Made by a program: the position numbers and the translations under genes
Part shown: positions 34,662-50,400 of the stretch, one piece after another
How positions within the stretch are numbered: the first letter of the stretch is position 1
How the letters are laid out: each line of letters begins with the position of its first letter
Notes under the pieces: model-generated
Database searches by the model: none
The model's input: the letters and a program-made list of their open reading frames with translations, nothing else
What the model was told of the DNA's origin: nothing
Source of the DNA: Adineta vaga
Taxonomy: Eukaryota > Rotifera
DNA: 64,000 bases
Reading direction: 5' to 3'
NCBI GenBank assembly: GCA_021613535.1
Contig: CP075492.1
Coordinates: forward strand, 10,912,001 to 10,976,000

Positions 34662-37140
34662 ATGCGTTATTTTGTCTATTATCCTCCGAAAGATTCCATG
34701 CGATTAATTGATGTTACTGAAACTGCTCGTGTAGAAGATATACTTGCCTTAGTGAAAAAAGAATTTGATCTTAATACTCAAGATAGTAGTTCTGGTGAAA
34801 TTTCTATTGTTCTTAGTTATAATGGTTCGGATTTAAAACCAAAATGGTCTTTATCTGAATTGAATATTCCATCGGGATCGATCATTCGTTGTCTATATCG
34901 TGAAAAGAAAGCTGCTGATCTCTATGTTCATTGTAGTTATAATAAACAAATTTTTAAATTATTTGATTCAACAATAACAATTAACACAACAATTGGAACA
35001 ATACGAAAAAATCTTTCAAATCGATTAGGTTTACCATTGAGTGTATTTTGTCTTGAAACCTATGATGGTAAACAACGTTTGTATGATCAAATGAAATTAT
35101 TTGATTACGATTTAAAACCTCATGCTCATCTCTATTTAAAAGTTTGGCAAGGTTATGAAAAATTTATCAATGCATGTATTAAAGGTTTTACAGAACGATA
35201 TGCACATGATGATCTTACACGACAATATCAAATACAAATTGCTCTATACATAGCAGCATTTCATGGTTCGATTTGTTAAATAAATAATTTTCCTAGAGAA
35301 TTTTATTGTTTGATTTTAGGTCATATGGAATTAGCAAATTCTGTTTTACAACATAGTGGTCGTAGTGATCGTCCTGTTGGTGAACATCCATCTCGACAAT
35401 GGTCAAGTGAATCAATCAATGAAGAATTTCCTGAAATGTCGAAATGTCCCATCCATATCGCTGTCGAACGAGGACATGTTAAACTAGTTGATCTCTTTGT
35501 TCGACAATCAATTTTATGTACACAAGTTCGTGATCCAATTACAGGTAGTTTACCTTATATGATTGCATTAGCTCATTCATTAGCGGCAACAAATAAACAA
35601 GATAAACAACGTTATCGTGTTATTTACTATTTTCTTTTTGATAAACAATTTAATCTTAAAATTCCATTGAATTCTACCGGTGAATATGTTTCTGATTTAT
35701 TAACTTCGAATATTAGTACAAAGGCAGTTCATCATACATCAGCAAATCATATCTGTGTTTCATTACCATTCTATTATAAAATCATTCGGTAAGGAAGTAA
35801 ATCCATGATCAATCAAAGAATTTAATCCGTTTTTCTTTTCATTATAAAGTTGGTGTGAACGTGCACGTGAAAAAGCATGGAAAAAGTATGGTGGACAATT
35901 TCTCACTTCAAATCAAAGCAAACGTGTTTATCCTGAACGAGGTTTACTTGGTTATAAAGTATTAATCGACGGTTTCAATAATACATTCGAATCACCTGAA
36001 GAACAACTTCGACGTGTACGAAAGAGTACACCTTTGAAATCTGACGATGTTGATCGATGGGTTAGTTTTAACGAAGACGAACGACAGAAAATTCTTAAAA
36101 CTAAATTATTTGTAAAAGCTATTGCTTTAAATGAACGTAAACGTACAAAACAAATTGCAGCTGCTAATCTTCAACGAACACGTCGTCCAGCATTATTACT
36201 ATCATCACCTCGGAAATCAGTTCATCCAAATAAACAATCGTCAGTCATATCCGATAGTATTTATTCTTCATCCATTATATCAAATAATCTCAAACAATCG
36301 AATGTTATATTACCAGATCTAAAAACATATGAATCAATTTCTGAAAATGATATCGATTCAACAGTTGATTTTACATCATCAATACTATTCAATGCTCCAA
36401 CAAAACTTCGACATACAGAAAGTAACGTTGACAATTCTACATATATACCAAAATCAGTTCAAAAACCCAAACTACCTCCAATTCCATCGATTACAATTAA
36501 TGAAGAAAAAAACTCAATGTTACCATGTATTATTACTCCACCATTGAAACCTTCGACTAGTTATCCATCACTAACACAAAGATCAGAATCAATTTTCACT
36601 GTGAATAAACTAAACGATCAATATCAAATCAGCATGACATCGACTGAGGCTTATGCAATAGCAGCAGTAGGTATCAATCGAGAATTTCAAGAGAATCTAG
36701 AAACGAAACGGAAAGCATTATACTCACAAATCAAACAATCTGTCGATGATATTCCAGATGTTTATCCAAAGAAAGCATCAAATTTTCTTTCTGTACCAAA
36801 GCCTGTCGAACATCAATCGATTGATATCGATACGCATATTGCTTTACCCGATCATCCAACAGTACAACGTTTAAATCCAATTAAATCACATAAAGATGTT
36901 GATGTACGACAATCGACTGTTCAACCTTATGAACGTTATGCAAGTGCAACAACACGATCAACGGCTGTCAATTGTTTACAAGAAGCCGCTTATTTTAAAA
37001 GAAAATCATGGCTTAAACAAGTTGAAATTAGTAAAGAAATGGTTAAAAATCAAGTGAAAAGACGTATTCGTCGTGCTGATATAGGAAAAGTTCATTTAGT
37101 ACCTATTCGTACAAATCATCGAAAAACATCACCTGATTGA
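34662..37140 (+). CDS. ANKUB1: Ankyrin repeat and ubiquitin domain protein ANKUB1 (exons 34662-35265, 35320-35788, 35850-37140)
   Basis: Three exons in phase encode 787 residues. The N-terminus begins with a ubiquitin-like fold (MRYFVYYPPKDSMRLIDV..., about 1-78), followed by a second ubiquitin-like segment (LYVHCSYNK ... GLPLSVFCLETYDG, about 87-160), then the conserved IALYIAAFHG helix that opens an ankyrin region (GHMELANSVL, CPIHIAVERGHVKLVDLFV). The long C-terminal half is low-complexity Ser/Pro/Thr-rich and ends in a conserved basic helix (FKRKSWLKQVEISKEMV). Order and motifs match ANKUB1, a poorly studied conserved animal protein, likely a scaffold. A leader intron ends 25 bases before the ATG. 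The C-terminal tail is longer than I expect for vertebrate ANKUB1. Confidence 0.88.
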
Positions 37141-37330
37141 CATGATTTTTTAAAATTTATTAGTTTTTTTTCTGTTCTGAATAAAAAGAAATCATACATT
37201 TTATTTAAAAAAAAGAAGGGTTTTAGTATTGGGTAGGTGTTTATATTAATATAGGTACCTTTATTTTGTTCGTCAAGAAGAATAATAATGAATTATGAAC
37301 ATGTATGACAAACTAAACAATATACATATT

Positions 37331-38165
37331 TTAATTTTGTCTTTTATCTTTTCTTGACTTACCTAATGCAGAACCAAGTTTTCTACATGGTACGTTAAAT
37401 AATTTCTTACGACATCGATTACAACGTGCGCAATCCAAATGATAATACCGTGTATCATGTTTAAAAGCATCTTCTTCACTGGTTACAGGTCGTGTACATT
37501 TATCGCATATAGGTATTCGACCTGCTTGATCGCATTGAACAGGAGTGATTTCACCATAACTACTATCTAAACGTGGTGCATGTTCTTTGCCTTGATACAT
37601 GCCAGTGACATGTTTCGAACATGTTAAACATTGATAACGTCCATCTAACATATCGACAAAATTATGACCTAAATAAAGTTTGTCTTTACATAGTAAACAA
37701 AGTTGTAGATTAATTACCATCAGGTATAACTGCCATACATTTGCAGCAGCTGTAAAAAAAAACAGAAGAAGAAATGAATAGATAAATAAACAAGAATATT
37801 TACCGAAAACAATCGCTATGATAATGACGATTCTGAAATCGTTTTGCTGTTGTGCCAGATGGAATCTTCTGATTACACATCGAGCAACTAGAAGAAAACT
37901 TATCTTATCTTTGATTAGATGATGTTTTTGAAACATACATAGGCGCAAGTGAATTATTACAATTTTCACATTGAAATTGATTGTTGGGTTTCGGATAAAA
38001 CGGTCGTCCTGCTAATGTATTCCCACACTGTGAACAACAGAAACATTGCGGATGATAATATCGTTCTTGATAGATTTGCATGGCATCTCGTGGAGTAAAA
38101 ACTTTTCGACATGCTTCACAAAACGTTTTTGTCAATGGACGATTTGTTGTTGGACCACTCGACAT
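37331..38165 (-). CDS. LIM-domain protein (exons 37939-38165, 37804-37887, 37718-37749, 37331-37668)
   Basis: Four exons in phase encode 226 residues. LIM domains are double zinc fingers for protein-protein contacts, often in cytoskeletal or nuclear scaffolds. LIM1: CEAC...HPQC, CSQC...CENC. LIM2: CSMC...HSDC, CCKC...CLTC. LIM3: CDKC...HLDC, CNRC, but the closing pair of ligands is not visible: the frame runs on to a basic end (GKSRKDKRQN). At that point the minus strand has a consensus donor (TTAG|GTAAGTC), so the third LIM may be completed by a further 3' exon that I could not locate in the 190 bases before ANKUB1's stop. The N-terminus has only a short polar leader. I cannot name the orthologue. 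Confidence 0.84.
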
Positions 38166-39253
38166 GATCGTTCCTATAGAATGGAAAGCAATATTGAAAC
38201 GGCGCGTAATAGAATCAAACGATGTACAAGAAAAGGATAATATATCGATCTTCCTTTTTTTTCTTCTATACCGTTGTTCTTCTTTGTTTCTATGTACGTC
38301 TTACGAGCGCGGCTTTATGGCCTTTCACACTTCTCTCTTTGATATTTTTTCCTTATTTCTATATAATAGTACGTAGAACTATATTGATGATAATATTTGC
38401 CAATCAATAGTTCGTGTTCGTGTTGTTGTTGTTCCTCTTTTTCTTCTTCTTCTTCTTCCTCCTTCTTTCTACCCCAAAATAACTCAGCCTTTCTCTCTGG
38501 TTGGTCACGATATTCCTTACTATCATATTAGATAGTAATACATACATGAAACTATCATCTAAACGATGAGGGATATACACAACAGGTCATATGACGAAAT
38601 AGACTCTGGCATACATCTTCTGTATCTTTTATTACTATTGATTACTGATGACTCTCGTGATAAATGAAATAGCTATTCTCGATATGATCATGTATATATT
38701 AATCTCTACTCTTTCTTAACAGATCAATGAATATTTTAGCATTAATAAATAAAACAAGATCTTTTCTTTCATCTCTATCATGTATGAACAATAGAACACC
38801 TTCAATCTTCTTTGCTTAGAATGCAATTCATGTATATGATAAATATTCTCTATTAAACATGACAACATAACGATAGATAAATAAATATCTTTGATGGATC
38901 AAATGATGTTCGATATAGACAGAAAAACTATTTATGTTGATTAATAAAGTCGTAGAGGAGTATGAGGTTTATTGAGTTAATTGTTACTTAATATAAATAT
39001 GTCTGGAAAAAAAGTCTGACTGACCCTATTATAAACAATTTTTTCGTTGCACATGCATGTCATGTATGTGTGTCAATCATTAGCGACATCTAGATTTTAG
39101 AGACGCAAAGAAAATCCAATGTCATCCATTGAATATATGGAATTTGGAAGACGTGCACAATAATTTTTTTTTCTACGTATACCTAAAAATATATCATCAT
39201 CCTTCACGGATATCATATCATCTCCGTTTTGTTTTAGATAGAAAATCTTCAGC
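38166..39253. promoter_or_regulatory. Divergent upstream region, LIM gene / SARS1
   Basis: Contains a (CTT)n tract near 38442-38464 and AT-rich sequence. No coding support. A TTTTAG acceptor (to 39238) sits 15 bases before the SARS1 ATG, so a leader intron is likely. Confidence 0.45.
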
Positions 39254-41201
<1,948 letters not shown>

Positions 41202-41467
41202 AAAAGAAAACAATCTAGTTTAACTATTTCAAACAAGAACCGTTATTATTTTTGTTGTCTTTGACATTGTATAATTCACTTCTATTGTGAGTAGAGTGTC
41301 ATTATACAAAAATAAAGACACCGACAGTGAATGGATCGCTTAAAATGTATGAATGATTTGAGGATACATATCGAGATGTTTCGCGCCGATCCTTTTTTTG
41401 TTTTGTTTTATTAATGAACATACGATAACTAATCGGAGGGGTTTTGCATCAAATTAGAAGACACAAG

Positions 41468-44400
41468 ATGTTAGATGATTTCCGTATTGAATGGCTTTGT
41501 CGTCGAACATGTCAAATGTTGAATATTGGTAGATCTACATTTATTGATATGTTAGAACGAAATAATGGTTCTAATGAAGATTTAATTGATAAATTTCTTA
41601 ATTCGAATGCTACTCTACATGAAAGATCCTTATGCATTGATATTTTATCGTGAAGATTCTACACGAGAAGTTTGGCAAATGGTTGAAACGATTGATGAAG
41701 ACGATTTCGATGAGGTAGATAAGAGAAGATATTGAAATGCACAATGACATGATATTTGTAGTTTGGTGTTGATGATGAAGATGAAAATGATCAGCAATTA
41801 ATACTAACTGTCAATGAGATTATTGATGCAGAAACTGAATATCCAAGTAAATGCATCTGATAAATCGAAAGAGTAGGAAAAGTGAAAGAAAGAACTTTGA
41901 TATTTCTCTTGTTGGAGATAGTTTTTGTTTGAAAGACAAATTAATTCAATAGATCTAAAATTTGATTAGTGGATTATGTATTCAACAATGCTCGTTCTTC
42001 TACTGGTGATGTAAATGATATAATGTACGAAAATCTTCGAAATATTCAACGTCTTCTCGTCATCAATCAACATGATCACAAACATTATTATTTTGCTTTA
42101 AAATCTTTTCATGAAGCATGTCTTTATTGTGAATATGAACAGTATCATACTATTCTTTCTATCAAAAAACCTTTTATTTATTTCATTCGAATCGATAGCA
42201 AACAAAATCTACTTCAATTATCCACATTTGATGAAATGAATTCTATTATGAATGAAAATATCATCGATGGAATAATTCCTGAAGAACAATCACTTCAATC
42301 ATTGATTGATATTTTATCTCTAGTTTATAATCACTTACTTCCACCAATAACTGATGAATCTTTACAGAATTCGTCGATAGAAAACATCGCTGAACGTGAT
42401 CAATTACGTTTAAGTTTGAATCGTTTTTGTTTACAAATTCAATCAACTTTGCGACAAATACAAGGAGAATTTACATTGATCATTCCAACGAAGAATTTAT
42501 TTCTTAATGGAGAAGAAACAGAAGAAGAATATATTGAAAGTCTTGAATATCTTCTCTATGATTGGGAAGCCATATTACATGAAGAAATGAATAGTGAATT
42601 AAATAAACGTGCCATAGAATCTACTCCTCTAGCAGAAATCGAATTTTGGCATGAAAGATCAATTCGAATAACGTCAATTTTAGAACAAATGAAACGAGGT
42701 TAATTTTATTCATATCTTTTGTATCGTTCATTGACTAATCTTTTTGTCTATTTAGATGATGTAATGAGAATTCTACATATTTTAACAGATCTTGATAGTC
42801 CTGCATTTGCCAGTTTTAATACTATTGAAAGTCAACTTCAAACTTATTTATTAGAAGCAATGGATAATTATAAATTTCTCCTAACAATTGAAAGACATTT
42901 GAAAACATTACAAATGGCGAAATCATTTCAAATCGTTAGTAATATGTTACCAAATTTGATGCAAGGTTTAAAAATCATTTGGTAAGTAGATCAGATGAGT
43001 TGTATATCTCAACGATAACTTTGAAGAATCTAATCTATTATTTTCTTTATTTTTCAGGACAATGTCAAAACATTACAATAAAGATGAATGTTTTGTACCA
43101 TTTATGGAAAAAATCGCAAATGAAATCATCAATCGTGTTCGAGAAACAATTGATATCAAAACATTATTTGCATCATATTCATTAATTCAAATTCAAAATC
43201 TTTGTTATCAAGCAAAACAATTATTACTTCAATGGAAAATTGAGTATCAAAATATGCGAATTAAACTTGAAAATGATAAACGTGGTTTTGTGTCATGGAA
43301 TTTTGATCATCGAATACTTTTTGATAAAACTGATTATATGTCTCAGATCTGTGATGATCTCATTCAAATGTCTTCGAATTTAAATGAATTTTATGATATA
43401 TTTAGTTCAGAAATGAAAGCAGTTACTGGTGAAGAACAAATGGTCGATCGTGTACTTGAACATGTTACGAATCTAAAACAATCATTTCTTTCATGTCATT
43501 TTGATATATTCAATCGTGAACATGCTCAACGATGGCATTTATTTATGGATGATTTTCAACATCGTTCATCTATGATTGAGCAAGAAGCAAAAGTTTTTAT
43601 TCGAGCTTCGTTCACTCAACTTCGTTCAGCAGAAACAGCATTGGATATGTTGATGAAATTCCAACAAATCGATACAACACATGTTTTAGCACATGAAATG
43701 ATGCGACAATTGACATCTATTCTTTCCAAATATTGCAAAGAAATTGATAGCATCGATGATCTATTTATCAAATATAAACATAATCCACCAATAGTTAAAG
43801 TAAATCATATGTGTATCTTTCATATAATAATAATAGAACAACGAATCTTGTCATTTCTTTAGGGTTATCCACCCGTTTCAGGTGCAATTCAATGGGTACG
43901 TTTTCTCTTCATGCGTATTAAACTTCCAATGATGAAATTACGTTCAGTTGATCAATTACTTCAATCTGAACAAGGTACTGCTGCAAAACAACGTTTTATT
44001 GAATTAGGAATTCGTCTCAAAGAATATGAAGATGAATTGTATGCAAAATGGCTTAATGCCATCGTTAAAATATTACCAATATATCTTAAACAAAGTTTAT
44101 TGATCGATGCTGAACAACGCCCAGATCTTTTTCTTCATAATCATATTCATCACCAATTTCTCGTTGATACTCCGACACATCGATTACCACTTTATATTAC
44201 AAAGAAAGGCTTAACACGTATGTCGATATCCAATGATGTATCACGATCAATTGGTAATCAATTAAAATCATACAAAGAAAAATGTCATCGTTTTCAATAT
44301 GTACTTGATCCGATGGATACAAAGAAGAAGATTGAAATCAAATATTTAATAAATTACGATCCAAATTTGAAAGAATCTTTAATTGAATGTTATTATTTAG

Positions 44401-47400
44401 AAAAACTTGGTTTTAATTTACCTGAATCAATCCTTCAAACAACATTACAATATCCCAAATTTGAACAATTATCCAATGAACTTCGTTCAATGCTTGAAGA
44501 TTATCATTTAACACTTGCATCACTTGATACAATTGAAGTTTCTCTTCTTCAATCATATCTTGATCAATTTCAAAAATTAATTAAACCAGGAACATCAAGA
44601 ATATCTTTTGGTGATATAGGAGCAATTGAATATGTGAAAGAATGTAAACATCAATTAGAACAATTACATTCAATTCTGAATCAAATACGAAAAATTTCAT
44701 CTGATATTCGTGAACATTTAGAAAGTTTTCGTTTTGTTGTGATGGATCCTATCGTTCCACGACATGATGATAGTGAGTTGACAAAATATTCAATACAAAG
44801 ATCGATTGATGAAAAACAATCGTTCTTATTTAGAAAGTTTGTTTGCTTGTCGAGAATATTTTCAATATCTCGAAACGAAACGACAGGAAATCATTGCAAG
44901 TTTAAAACGTCGCTATGAATTGATTGGTCCTCTATTAACCAAAATTGAATCATTAGTATTTGGTACAAATACTGGAAAACATAAGAACAGTGAGTAATAA
45001 ATCATTTCAATTAATTCTTTTTATTGAGAAAATGATTCTATCTCTATAGTGCGTTCTTTTTATACTTATTGGGAACATGAAATCTTTACTTCTCTCGTTG
45101 AATTAGTCATTCGTAATCTTTGTCAATTCTTTGAAAATATCTTTGGTACTTCATCCCTTTTTACTATTGATGTTCTTCTCGCTTCATCTTGCATAAAACT
45201 TCAACCACCTCTAGAAGAAGTGATCAATTCTATCCGACGTAGTGCTTATGGACTCAGTGAATTGCCTAAATATTTCGTACGATGGTTACATGGCACATGT
45301 ATACCATGTCCAACAACACCAAATGAAGAAATTGAACTATCAGCTTTTACGTTTGATAATGATGTTAAACAACATTCTGATGTTGTAAGTAAGAATTAAT
45401 AGATAAACATTTCTTTGACTGTATTTCACTAGATTTCAATATTAAAACCAATTCGAGCTTATACTTCGGGATTAGCGACTACTATTAATCAAATTTTAAC
45501 GAAATTATTAACTTACAACGATCTATGGAAAAATGATAAACAAAAATATACAAATCAATTTGCTTCAAAATCTCGTACTTATTCGGATTACAACGAAATG
45601 ATGAGTATATTCTCTAAAGTTAATCAAACATTCGATCGTTATCTTCAAAATCAAAATCTCTATTCAATTCAAGTAACATTGAAACAATTTTATCAAGCAC
45701 TAAAATATCATTGTCAAGATTGGATTCATCATTATGGACAACATCTATATATAAAAATGTCAAATAAACTAAAAGAAACAAATGATTTATTAACTAATCT
45801 TTCTCAAGGTCTTCATCATGATACTGATACTGTTCCTGATTTAAAGTATGTTTTAAATATAATCGATGAAATCAATCAACAACAAGAATCTATTGAACAT
45901 ACAATTGATGAAATTGAACAATCATATCGAATTCTACGTCAACATCAATTTGAATATCCTCAATCGGATTGGATACTTATTCAAACATTGAATCCTCGTT
46001 TGAAAGACTTAATTCAACAGTCACATATTGTTCAATATCATTTAAAATCAATTCGTGAACGTTTTCGTGAAATTATTCAGTATGATATTGAATTCTTTCA
46101 ACGAATCATCAATGAATTTGTTAATCGATTTGATCAAATCGGTCCATATACAATCGATAATGATCTCCAACAAAGTTTTCTTCTCGTTCAACAATATCAA
46201 AATGAATTGAATAAAATTGAACAACGTAAAATTGAATTAATCAATATGATGAAACTTTTTCATGTACCATTAATAAACTATCCACATTTAATACGTTTAC
46301 ATAAAGAATTATATGATTTAAATATTTTATTTGATCTTTATAATGAATTTAAACGAAATGAAAAACTCTGGGCAAATATTCTTTGGACAGAACTTGATAT
46401 GAATCAATTAATTGTTCATGTCGATGGATTTATCAAACAATTTCGACGTTTACCATCAGAAATCAAGACTACAACTATTGGTCGTGCAATAGAAAAATAT
46501 TTCACAGGTATTTCGATCGGTATAGTTCTGTATTTATGCTTTTTTATATGTAGATTTCCGTTCATCACTTCCCATGATGCTTGATTTAAAACATGAAGCA
46601 TTGCGTGAACGTCATTGGCAACAAATCATTCAAGAAACAAATATTGATATTGATGTAACTAATAATGTGCTTACATTAGGAAATATCTTTCAAATGAATC
46701 TACATCAATATTATGAAATTCTTCAAAGTAGTTTACAGTTGTTATTCAACAGAAAGATAGACTTTTAATGTTCATTTTTAGATATTCTTCAAACTGCAAT
46801 CAAAGAATTGCAAATTGAAAAGAATCTTAAAGATATTCAACAACAATGGGAAACTATGCGTTTTCAAATTCATAAACATGTTCGTCATATATTTGTTACC
46901 AGTTCTCAACAAGATCGTGGTTTTCTTATTTCCGGTGTCGATGAAATTCTTCAAGCACTTGAAGATTCAACCATACTTCTGAATAGTAGTATTTTTTTAA
47001 ATCTCCTATATTAAATTTTCTTGTTCTGATGGTTTCTTAGGTATTACAACATCACGTTTTGTTGGCATTTATCTTTCACAAGTAGAACAATGGATTCGAA
47101 TTTTATCTCTCATATCTGATGTGATTAAAATCTGGATTATTGTTCAACAAAAATGGATGTATTTAGAAAATATATTCATTGGTTCAAGTTTACAATTCGG
47201 CGATGAAGCAAAACGATTTGATACAACTGATAAATTATACCGAAAAATTATGTTAGGTAAAATGAATTTCTTCAACTGAAATCTTTTACTTCATTTGTAA
47301 TCCATTTTTAGAAACATCAAGAAATCCTTTGGTAAAAGACGCATGTACACATCCCGGTCGATATGATGAATTGAAATCAATATTATCTCTGATTGAAAGA

Positions 47401-50400
47401 ATTCAAAAAAGTTTAAATGAATATCTTAGCACAAAACGGCAATCATTTCCACGATTTTATTTTATCTCTGATGATGAACTTCTGTCCATTATTGGATCAT
47501 CGAATCCTGTTGATATTCAAGGATATTTACAGAAAATGTTTGATAATATTGCTTCATTGAATTTGATTCATCATGAAAAAGAACTGACTAATGCGGATGA
47601 ACATCAACAGTTGTCGATCTATGCAATGGGAATGATTTCATTAGAGAAAGAAGAAATGAAATTTTCAAATTCAATTGAATGTCATGGAAAAGTGGAAGTA
47701 TGGATGTCAAATGTTGAAAAAGAAATGAAAGGTTCAAATCGTTGGATAACAAAAGAAGCAATTTTTTACTATCGATTTCATCAGAATCGATTAGAATGGA
47801 TGAGAAAGTATATTGGAATGGTCGTTCTAGCAGTAAATCAATTGTGGAGTACATGGGAAATTGAAGAGTGTGTATTCGAATAATCTTACATTATAATATT
47901 CAATTAAAAATCTATTTTTTTAGCCAATTCAATAAAATGACAAGAGAACATCAACATTCTGCAATGAAAACATATGTGAAACAATTGAATTCTCAAATTG
48001 AAGAAATCGTTGTTGAAATGCGAAGAAATTTATCACCAAGTATTACACTGTTTGATTCCATCTTCTAAAAATGTCATCCTTTTTTTTCTAATTAAGATGA
48101 ATACAATAAATATGAAACAGTGCTTACCATTGATGTACATACTCGTGATATGGTTGATATTTTAATTCGTGATGGAATCACTGAATCTTATGATTTGTAA
48201 GTTAATAAATAAAATCCTTCTCATTATTCGATCTTGAATCTAGTGCATGGCAAAGTCAATTACGATTCTATTGGTTATCAAAAGAAGACAATCTTTATTT
48301 GGAACAATGCAGTGGAAAATTTCCATATGGTTTGTGATATCAATTAAAACTCATACTTATTTTGTTGAATAGGTTATGAATACATGGGTTTGAATGGTCG
48401 TCTTGTGATAACACCATTGACTGATCGAATCTATCTGACAGTGACTCAAGTAAAGATAGCCAATTCAAATGTTCTATTTGAAAACTTTTATTGATGTTTT
48501 TCATAGGCCCTATCAATGTTTCTTGGATGTGCACCAGGTTTGTAGAATGCATTGTTTACAATATTGGATTGTTAATTGTGATTTTTCTCTAGCTGGACCT
48601 GCAGGTACTGGAAAAACAGAATCTGTTAAAGATTTAGCAAAAGCGATGGGACTTCTTTGTGTTGTAACAAATTGTGGTGAAGGTAATATAACAAACTATG
48701 TAATCTCACCATCATGTCTGACTATATTCGATGATATTTGAGGGATGGATTATCAAGCAATTGGTAAAAATTTGAATGGTTTATGTCAAACAGGTGCTTG
48801 GGGTTGTTTCGATGAGTAAGCGATGACATTGTTCTTTTAAGTAAAACTGATTATTATATGATGAACAGATTCAATCGTATTGAAGCCTCTGTACTTAGTG
48901 TTATTTCTACTCAAGTTAAAAGTATTCAACAAGCTTTATCACAACGACAAACAGAATTTCTTTTCGAATATCATCAAATTCGTTTACAATCAACGGTGGG
49001 AATATTTGTTACAATGAATCCTGGTTATGCAGGACGAACAGAATTACCTGAATCAGTGAAAACTTTATTTCGACCAGTCGTCGTTGTGTAATTATCTCTC
49101 GTATTCATTGTTTTACTTATGTACAACTGTCTGCTTTCAGTGTTCCAGATATGCAATATATTGGAGAAATTAAATTATTTGCAAATGGTTTTCTGAAGGC
49201 AAGACTTCTAGCAAAGAAAATGGTAGTATTATATCGTTATGCATCAGAGTTACTTAGTAAACAAGTAATTTGATTGCTTAAATTTTATGTACTGTAGTAT
49301 TTGATGCTTGTAGTATCATTACGATTGGGGTTTACGAAGTTTTAAAGCTGTTCTATCAATGGCTGGTTATTTGAAGAGAACAACAATGAAAGATGATTTA
49401 GAAGAAATTGTTCTCTTTCGAGCATTAAGAAATATGAATATACCAAAATTTATTTCGGATGATGTTAATTTATTTTATACATTATTGAATGATCTATTTC
49501 CTGATATTCATTGTCCACAAATCCGTTATGAAGAATTAAATCGAATTGTAGAAACAATATTGATCAAACAACATTATAGTGTAATTTCAGAACAAATTGA
49601 AAAGATTATTCAATTATATGAAACAATGATGACACGTCATTCAACAATGTTAGTCGGACCAACGAGGTATACAAGTGATCTGTTTATATACTTTCGCGAA
49701 AAGCTGTATTTTGTGTTTTCATTGTAGCGGAGGAAAAACAGTCATATTAAATATTCTCGCAGAAGCACAAACTCAAATGGGAATAAAAACAAGTCTGTAC
49801 ACTCTCAATCCAAAAGCAGTTAGTGTTATTGAATTGTATGGAATGCTTGATCCATTAACACGTAAATATAAGCTAAGATGTGTTTCTATCAGATTTTATA
49901 ATAAAAGTCCAATCCTCTTTACTTCGATACAGATACTAGGAATTTTGATCGTCATCATTACTTTTTGTTTTGTACCTTGTATTGTGTAAGACTTGTCGAA
50001 TTAGAAGGTAATTATATTATAGGTGAATGGACGGATGGGATCGTCTCGATGCTATATCGAATGATCAATCGACCAACGACACGTACTGAACAACGCTGTA
50101 TTGTATTCGATGGTGATGTCGATGCGCTTTGGATTGAAAATATGGTATTATTTGCGGACATATTCAAACAGAGAGAAAATACAATACTTTCTTTTTTCTT
50201 TTTGAAGAATTCAGTCATGGATGATAATAAACTATTGACATTAGCTAATGGTGAACGTATTCGTTTACAAAATTATTGTTCTTTATTATTTGAAGTTGGC
50301 GATTTGAAATATGCCTCACCTGCGACAGTCTCTCGTTGTGGAATGATTTATGTTGATCCTGAAAATCTAGGTCCTTCACCAGTATGGAAACGTTGGTTAA

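Noticed and set aside
44770-44840. Apparent frameshift in DNAH10 after RHDD
   Set aside because: A normal intron, GTGAGT (44773) to TTATTTAG (44833), restores the frame and joins to [12 protein letters not shown]. No lesion is needed.
49864-50021. Possible extra protein segment or insertion between LDPLT and EWTDG
   Set aside because: A GTAAAT donor and TTATAG acceptor remove it and restore the conserved DPLTREWTDG wording. It is a longer intron of about 158 bases.
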